NCBI RefSeq assembly: GCF_028769735.1
Contig: NC_088178.1
Location: 18,054,357-18,118,356 of the forward strand
Direction: 5' to 3'
From: Zonotrichia leucophrys gambelii
Lineage: Eukaryota > Chordata > Aves > Passeriformes > Passerellidae
DNA length: 64,000 bases
A program made the position numbers and the translations under genes. Positions 56,701 to 64,000 of this stretch are shown here, piece after piece (position 1 is the stretch's first letter; each line of letters starts with the position of its first letter). The notes under the pieces are model-generated. The model saw only the letters and a list, made by a program, of their open reading frames with translations. It was not told the origin of the DNA and did not search any database.

Positions 56701-59700
56701 AAGGGAATTTGGCTTAAGGTAGTGCTTCTTACTTCTTGCAGTCAGGCCATTTATTTAGGTCCACATGAAGGCCCAAGTCTGAAAATTTGTCACCAATGTT
56801 TTTTCTTTAATGCTGTCATCTTTATACTAAAATATTTAGATGCATATTTGAATGTGACTTCAGTGGCACAGAGAGAAAGGAAATAATGAGTGGTTAGAAG
56901 GTTATTAGAAGCTAGAGAATGACAGGACTATTTATAATCATCCCCTTACATGAAGTCATTTGATTTTGTGGTATGAAAACCACAAATAGTGTTTGTGAAC
57001 AAGACATCCTCAACTTTAGCACAAGAATACATTCATTATTCCTTGTAAGTAAAACCCCATTATGAGTGATGATGTGTCAAAAGTCACAAAAATGTTGAAA
57101 TTCCAATTCAGATGAAAAAAGTAGTACACGATGTATCTGTGTACTGCGTGAAATGTATTAAATCCAGAGTAAGACAGTATTTCTGTCTCCATTAGCAAAG
57201 AGAACTCAAGAGGAAGCAGCAACTAATTTAAAGAAAAGATTGTGATATGAATGACAATTTCCAAGAGCGAAACCAAAGTGGTGGCACAAACAACCAGGCT
57301 GAGTCTCCTCCCCAAGTCCCAGCTCAAGTGCTGTTTCACACCAATGAGGGAAGCACTGCCAGCCAATCATCCTTGGCTTATTTATTGCTCTATTTTCACA
57401 TCTAGAGCCTTTCTGTCAGCTATTAGCAGTGATTCAGTAGCCCTGCAGGTTATCAGTGTGTTAGGGAAAGTTTACTCCAGAGACCTCACTTTATCAGCTC
57501 TTGCTCTACATTTTTTCTCCTCTCTAATAGCTGTCCCATCTATGATCCTGCTCACTATATTTGCCTCATTAATGAAATTTCACACAGTTGTCTGACAATT
57601 CAGGTTACCCAAGGATTTCTTTTCAATGAACAGTCTCTTGAATGACTACTGGTTATCTGAGAAATGACAGTGCAGTTCCCTTGGGGAAAGGAAAAAAAAG
57701 AAGCATACAGGTGACATTTCCAGATATGAGAGTGTGATAACTTAGAAGGGAAGCACAAAAACCCACAAGTTTCACCATACATAAAGATCATTGGCTCCCT
57801 ATGCCTATACATACAAGTTGCTTTTCAAGATATTGAAGTTCACTAACCCAGATACAGGTCCCTGAATAAATAAACAGTCCTACTAACTATCTTGAGGGAC
57901 TAAAACCTCTGCTTTATTTAGGACCAAGCAGTTTTGATGTAATTTTTAAAGTCAGTTTTAAATGTGCTTATCTACATGTATCAGAAGGCAGTCATGTTAT
58001 TACTAAAGGATGTATACAACACTAGCTTATTTGTTCATTTATGTTCCATGCATAGAAGTTATGTAACTTCATTGATTTCCCTTTCTCATTTCTATTTCCT
58101 CATTTCAGTTAGTTTTATAGCCATAACAAATTACATTTTCATTTCAAAGTCAGCTTCCTTTCTTTTGCCCCTGCTATTCCTTCCCCTCAGGTTTCAAAAA
58201 GTTAGCTTGTGATTTTGCAGATAAGCATTCCCAGCATGTAAGACCCTATTAACAGAAGTTCAAAACCAGAACATAAGACTTTGTGAAAAGGTGCACTATA
58301 AAAATGAATAGAAGTTTGACAGTTCCTTTTGCAGGGGAAAAAAAATCCCAGATTGTAACTAGCTAATATTTTGGATTCATAACTGTGGTAATGACAACAT
58401 TTGCTTTTATAAATTTTAGTTAAATGATGGTAATTTCCATTTTCATGTGATCAGTCTTTCAAATATGAAAGTCCACATTAGAAAATTGCTTCAGAGGGAG
58501 CAAAGTAAATTAGTGGAGGAGACTCCAAATTTGGACTTAAGAAAAGCACTATAGTCACAGAGTAGCACTGAGGGGTGTCCTTTGAGGTACTTAGCTTTTG
58601 GCATAGATGTCTGCACAGCAAAGGAACAGGGTTTTTGTCTAATCCACAGCACATATTTTATTTGCAGCTGATCCCTTTACTCCCTGTAATAGGAGCTAAA
58701 TCTTCACACCTGACAGACCCTGACAAAGGCCTGGGGAGGGAGCAGTGTGCAGGCTTATCCTCTCCCACCATGGTCTGAACAACCCTGGAAATCCAGTGTT
58801 TTCACATTAAACCTTCACAAGGGAACCCACCCTGAAAACCATGAGGAGTTTCCTTCTCCCTTTCCACAGTTAGACCTAAAACTGCTGCTTGCCCCAGGAC
58901 TCTGCATCCTTGGGACTCCTTCACAGTTCCTCTTTATCAAAAGGGGTTGAAATGGGCCCCCTTATAAGCTTACAGCAACTGGGAACCTGAGCCAGAGAGG
59001 AAAGGCAGTTAGTTATTAGCAAGTTCTTCCAAGGGAGCCTAAAGGGGATTGTCCACCAGTGTTTGAATATCCAGCTATCAATTCACAGCACTTCTAGCAA
59101 GAATGGGAAAAAAAAACTGGTAAATGACTAACACATGTGCATAGAGCAGGACCTTAGCTCTAGATGTACTAATAACTGTGACTTTTTGTACAATTTTTTT
59201 TTGGAAGAGGTCAGAGGAATTTAACAAACAAGGTACTACCAGGCTTCCTGTTACTTGTAATTACAAGAATGGGCAATCTTTCATTTTAATAGGTCACATA
59301 CTTTTTTTTCCCCTTGGTAGCATTTCTTATACGCAGACAACGGTGTTAAGAAGGGAAAAAAAAGAAAGGAAACCATTGCCATTTAAAACTTTGAGACTAA
59401 ACATTAACATTGCTGGTATGCTAGCAGAATCTGGGACAAATCCTGCCCTAGCTCAAGGAGTGCAAAGGGCCAGCTCACAGCAGCATGATGCATAACAAAT
59501 GAGCTGTCTGGAAAAGGTAGGAAAAGCATGGCAGGAGAGGAAGAGGCATTACAGAGATGGGAAACAGTATGAAATACAGTTCAAAGACTCATTGTACAGA
59601 GGTGCTTGAAAGCCCTGTACGTAAGCAGAGGCATTACTGCTTTCCCCCAGCAGATTCAGAGGCAAGAGAAATACAGAAAAATTTGCTGTCACTCAGCCAG

Positions 59701-60439
59701 GGCAGTCAGTCTCTTTTGGGAAGTTCTACCGTGGTCTTAACAATCCTTCTTTACTTTTTCTGTGGTCAGTATGTCTTTGCTAAGCAATGCAGATGTGAAT
59801 TGGTGCTTTGTTTGGATGTACTAGCGGTCAACTGAATGTGCAATTTAAGATGTAGATTGAGACACAGAAAGAGATATCACTTTTCCTAGGGGGAAAAAAA
59901 AACCCAACTAATTTTTTCTTTAAGGGCTTATATATTCCACAGATGAGGGAATACTAAGAGAATAACTGATGATCAGCACAGTCCTCCCTAGGTAATTACC
60001 ACAGAAAATCTGAGTATAGATGTTTCAGATCGCACTAAAGATCTTAAGTTCCTTCTGCTTCTATTAAGACACACTGCTTTTTATTATTACTACTATATGA
60101 ATATAGAGTTTTGCTAAAGTTGTTTTTCATCACAGATCAACACCCCCTCAACAGATTATGCTGAAATGCAGGGGGGAAATAAAAGCAGGACTAGAACAAT
60201 TAGTTATATATTAAAACAAATAGGATCTCGTTATCATAGTGTTCTGTACTTATGGAACAACTGATAGAGGAAATATTTTGCAAGCAATTGTACTTCTAAA
60301 AACTATGATGACTTAGTACTGGTACGAAAACAATTGTGAGAAAATATGGTACTGCTGTAAATAACTTTTGAAAATATCAACAATTTCTTAGTAAGTCCTT
60401 ATTAGTTCATCTTTAAAAGCTTAACATTAAACCCCTCAT
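47772..60439. other. mostly AT-rich DNA, no gene seen
   Basis: Nearly 12.7 kb in which I recognise no exon, RNA gene, LTR or LINE. Poly(A) occurs near 48501 and an ATATAT/GCAC patch near 49310-49330. GC-richer patches at about 52180-52490, 55410-55560 and 58690-58960 contain open frames up to 106 codons, none with a motif I can name. A frame of 123 codons (55988-56359) and one of 114 codons (57251-57595) are the longest and show no splice or domain evidence. Confidence 0.4.
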
Positions 60440-61530
60440 CTCAAGGGGACTAAGTGGCTTGTGAGCTCACTAGACAGCTCTGTCAGGAGCCCCTTCTTCT
60501 CTCACCTCCTTCACCTCCAGACTGCAAGAAGCTGCCACCTGACAGACCTATGGAGAGGTCTTCTCATCAAACACCAGCACTACCGTGAGTAATTAGCACC
60601 CTTGTTTTCTGCATAAGCCTGTCCTCACCATGAAATCAGGCTCCAAAGCTCATTAGTGTTCAGCTCCTGGAGGCCAGGTGAGGTGTTAGGCCTCCAAAAG
60701 TTTGGGAATGGGGAGTGAGGGAGCTGTTGCATGAGCAGAGCAGCAGTAGGGTTTAGGAGTACCATGCTTGAAGGTTATAACGGCTTACAATAGATAATTA
60801 ATTTAGCAGGAATGACAGAGGAGATGGTCCCTTGGAACTGACACCATAAGAACCAAGCAGCTGCAGAAGAGCGTGGCAGGTGTGGGGTCAGGCTGACAGC
60901 AGTAACCCCTGCAGACAGGAACTTCTCTGTGTCCCTGGTGTTGGCTGGCTCTCACTCTGCCATGAGCAGTTCTGCTGTGGACAGGATGAGGTGGACATTG
61001 GGGATCCTGCTGGAGATGCTCTGCTGCCCTGCGTGTGAGAGGGACTAACAACAGGACGAGCTGTTATGCTGGAGAGTGCATCATCAGAGTTTCTCATGAA
61101 TGTACCACCAATTTTCAGTGGGGGAAGACTTTCCCTACCACTCCATCACTGGCACCTCTACACACTTTCTTTTCAGTGGTGGATTCTTAGAACAAAAATA
61201 GCACCCAAACTCTGTGCTCGAGGGAGTACTGGGCTCTGTTCACACAGCCCTGGGATCCCACCCACCCTGTCAAGCTCTTGACAGCACGGCCCCATGGAAT
61301 TCTGACTGCAAAGAGCAGCAGTGGCAGCTGTTTGGGTGCTCACAGTGCCAGCCCCGATTGCTCCAAGCCAGAGAGGATGTCCCTGCCTGCTCTGGGCAGG
61401 AGCCCTGTGCTGCCTCTGCCTGCACAGCTCTCACTGAATCAGGATTTACTGGGGCTCAGGGCCAGATCCTACAGGTGCTGAGCACCATATGGCATGCACA
61501 GAGCAGCCTCTTCCCACACACCTCCTAAGA
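60440..61530. other. GC-richer block, no gene recognised
   Basis: About 1.1 kb with higher G+C than its surroundings and overlapping open frames on both strands (up to 104 codons, 61214-61528 plus). CpG is not notably enriched, unlike the block at 40860-41420. Words such as CTGCCTGCTCTGGGCAGG and CTGTGCTGCCTCTGCC recur, as in decayed exons or gene-flanking repeats, but no known protein could be read in any frame. Confidence 0.4.
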
Positions 61531-64000
61531 AGTCAGCAGTTTTGAACTTTTACTTTTCAAAGAAAAATACTGCCGGTATAAGAGACTAAATTTTGTAATA
61601 AAAAGTGAAAGGTGGGAGCTAACACAGCACCATTTAAAGCTGCATCTGGAATACAATTGCAGTTTAAAACCAGTGGGGAAAAGCAAGATATGAAGTATCA
61701 GAAGAGGGCTTAGAATGGAGCCCTTTAAAAAAGAAGAATGTGTTATAAATAATAAACACATATACAGTTGTACATGATATAAAACTAATTCTATTTCAGT
61801 ACCTTGGTGGCATTCATAAACCTCTCAGCTTTATTCTCCTGGTTTATGAGATCACCAGCATCCCTCTATGGAATTACCTGCTTTTGTGCCACAATGTAAA
61901 AAATCATTAAGACAGTTTTTCAATATTTTGTTATTGTTTGACCTACAGATTAATATGCCTCTCTAGAATTTGCATCTTCCCTATTGTCTTAGAACAAATT
62001 ACAGCACAATAAATGCTGTCTGACTACAGAGTATTGTGTAGCATTTTGCTACTTGCAGTATAGTGATGACTGGCTCCTGCATCAGCAAAAATGATTAGAA
62101 TAAAAATGTTGGGTTTTAGGAGCTTTGAGATTGCAACAAGGTTATAGATCAGAAGATATTTTCTTGCACTAGTGCCGTTGGGTTTGGGAAAACAATCTGG
62201 CTGTTAAATGTTAATTGCTAAATTAGTGAAGCTTAAGCCTAATGGAGGCAGCTTCTTCAGGCTGGAATTACTATGCTCATGAAAATAACCAAGGAGAGCT
62301 GTGTAAAATATCTTTCTGCAAAATCTGAAAGAAAACAAAATTACCTGCATTCAGTATCAATTCAGGTAGCACTCCCAGAAAGGTTTGCTTCTTTTCATTA
62401 CTCTCACTTAAGGGAAAATTTTAGGAGTGCTTTCTAGTTCTTCACTGAAATCAAGCAAAATTTGCTGTTTCACCTGGGTTTCATGTGAAATCCAATAAAC
62501 TTTAGTTCCACATTTGGTTGTTAGAAAACGTGATTCTTTGTATGTCAAAATCATTTTCAGCCTGAGGATCATCAAATAATGTTAGGAATTCTAGGAAGGG
62601 AAGACAAGTAAGTGAGAGCCTGGGAAGAAGTGATGAATAACTAGGACTGTTTGGGGGAAAGAAGCAGTGCAGGAAGGAAGCCCAGAGTGTTTATGTGAGC
62701 AGAGGAACTGCAACAAAAGCCAGGAGAGCTGGGAAAAGTTAGTCAGGGGAGCAGCAGGAGGAAAGAGAGAAATATTAGGAATTCTGTGAAAGGAAGAAAA
62801 AGGTGACAGTCAGTACCAGAGCCTGTGTGCAAGAAGCAAAGGCAGCTTAGGAATCAGAGACCTGTCAGAGAGTCTGTGTGAGAGTGAAGCACCAACTGTA
62901 ATAGTGGAACAGGACTGTTGACACTAGGGTTCAGTTGCCTGGGGAAAGTGATGAGGAGTAAGCAACACTGCTTGGTTTTGAGCCAAAAATCACGGATAAG
63001 TCTACAAAAAAATTCCAAAAAGCTTTAGCAATAACAGCGGCAGCAAACAGGAGGGCTCTTAGCTATTTGCTGTTTGTAGAGCTCCCTTTGTGCTGCAGCT
63101 GAGATATAGAAACAATGCAGACAGAAACTGAAAAATTAAACAAAAAGCAAGGAAATGAAACATGTATGGATACACAACAGTCCTTAACTACACATGTTTA
63201 ATGATCATAAGCATTTATGTACACTGCACACAGCTACAGTCATGCTCATGGGATGAATGATTTTCACAAAATAAAAACAGCTGTGGGGAAATTCTCTCAA
63301 ACTGTAATAGGAACAATAAAAGCAGTAAAATTAAAAGATGTACCTCAGAAATTATTCAAGTTGACAGTCCATATGCAGCTATCTTTTTATATCAGATATA
63401 GCTCAATTAAAATGCAATTATAGGAGCAATATTTGCTCCATATTTTGTGCATGCTCTGAGAATAACACCAAATACTCTACTATAAGTTTATCTTTTTAAT
63501 GAGCTTTGGGTTATTCCATGAACATGTGTATCTTAATAAGGACTGTGTGTTATACCCTCTATGGGACATAGAATAATGGTTCAATGCAGAGATGACAAAA
63601 TACCTTGGATGGAATGAAAGGAAGAAAAGCGGAATACGAATGACGGAAATTTACATATAATAAGATTTCCCAGCAATATGGTGGTGGGAAGCAATGTGAC
63701 TTTCAAGGTGTGAAGGGAGGGGAATTCCATTTCAAAGGTCCTTGGAGACAAACAAGTCTGATTCCTTTCTGCACCAGACTTGGCAAGGAAAATTCTTTTT
63801 CTACTTGCCAGAGGCTCCGAGATTTCTCAAACTCCCCATTCCTCACGGAGATGAACCTGGACCTGTCGGCGTAAAGCAATGTGGAGGAGTAAAAGCACTC
63901 TCCCCATAGTAAGGACATGAATGTCACACTGAGTATCCTGACTCATGCTTGTCCTAATAATGAGTTCATTGTGAGGAGATCGCTTACTTTTTTTGACTCT
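61531..64000. other. no gene seen
   Basis: AT-rich with a purine-rich patch at about 62580-62890, where GTTAGGAATTCT (about 62580) and ATTAGGAATTCT (about 62776) recur roughly 195 bp apart, perhaps a worn duplication. No exon, RNA gene or mobile element is supported. Confidence 0.4.

Noticed and set aside
60440..61530. CpG-island promoter or coding gene in the GC-richer block
   Set aside because: G+C is raised but CpGs are sparse, and no frame reads as a known protein.

Overview
The window looks like AT-rich, gene-poor vertebrate DNA, most probably from a bird. Three things point that way: CR1 LINE remnants, including two short 3' ends, one carrying the ATTCTATG-type tail usual in avian CR1; a class II (ERVK-like) endogenous retrovirus family with LTRs that begin TGTCGG; and no bacterial-style coding density. 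No exon of a known host protein gene could be recognised on either strand. The longest open frames are 100-150 codons, and most fall in repeats, LTRs or low-complexity DNA. The window is best read as an intergenic desert or the inside of a very large intron.

Layout. 1-7.1 kb is unique-looking AT-rich DNA with a pair of related ~105-115 bp segments (about 1183-1297 and 2541-2655). At 7118-7392 is a degenerate interstitial telomeric (TTAGGG) tract. At 10716-11780 is a long 3' piece of an ancient CR1. A 24-bp perfect palindrome lies at 12686-12709. A second CR1 3' end (14225-14530) is followed by an A/C-rich tract whose minus strand could form a G-quadruplex. Small minisatellites occur at 15.95, 17.73 and 21.51 kb. 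A possible old LTR with a TATA/AATAAA pair lies around 22.5-23.1 kb. An exon-shaped segment with splice-like ends lies at 26085-26235. A minus-strand solo LTR with a perfect 6-bp target duplication occupies 27684-28289. CR1 scraps lie at 33.2 and 35.2 kb. From 42.8 to 64 kb I see only unique-looking sequence, apart from a 14-bp-stem AT hairpin (47737-47771) and a GC-richer stretch at 60.4-61.5 kb.

The standout is the plus-strand endogenous retrovirus at 39400-42765. Its two LTRs are nearly identical (one substitution and a few indels across the ~620-bp core), so it is young. It has no protease, polymerase or integrase and carries only a 16-codon gag start and a broken env transmembrane remnant, so it must have been mobilised in trans. 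Its LTR/primer-binding-site junction is a tandem array: each ~60-bp unit is antisense to the 3' half of tRNA-Asn (CCA end, acceptor, T arm, variable loop, and the 3' side of the anticodon stem) followed by a copy of the LTR terminus. Two units have become part of each LTR and a third serves as the primer site. The related solo LTR at 27.7 kb has none. The internal region also holds several other tandem duplications and a CpG-rich, promoter-like block. I propose that this element lengthened its LTR stepwise by capturing primer-tRNA sequence.
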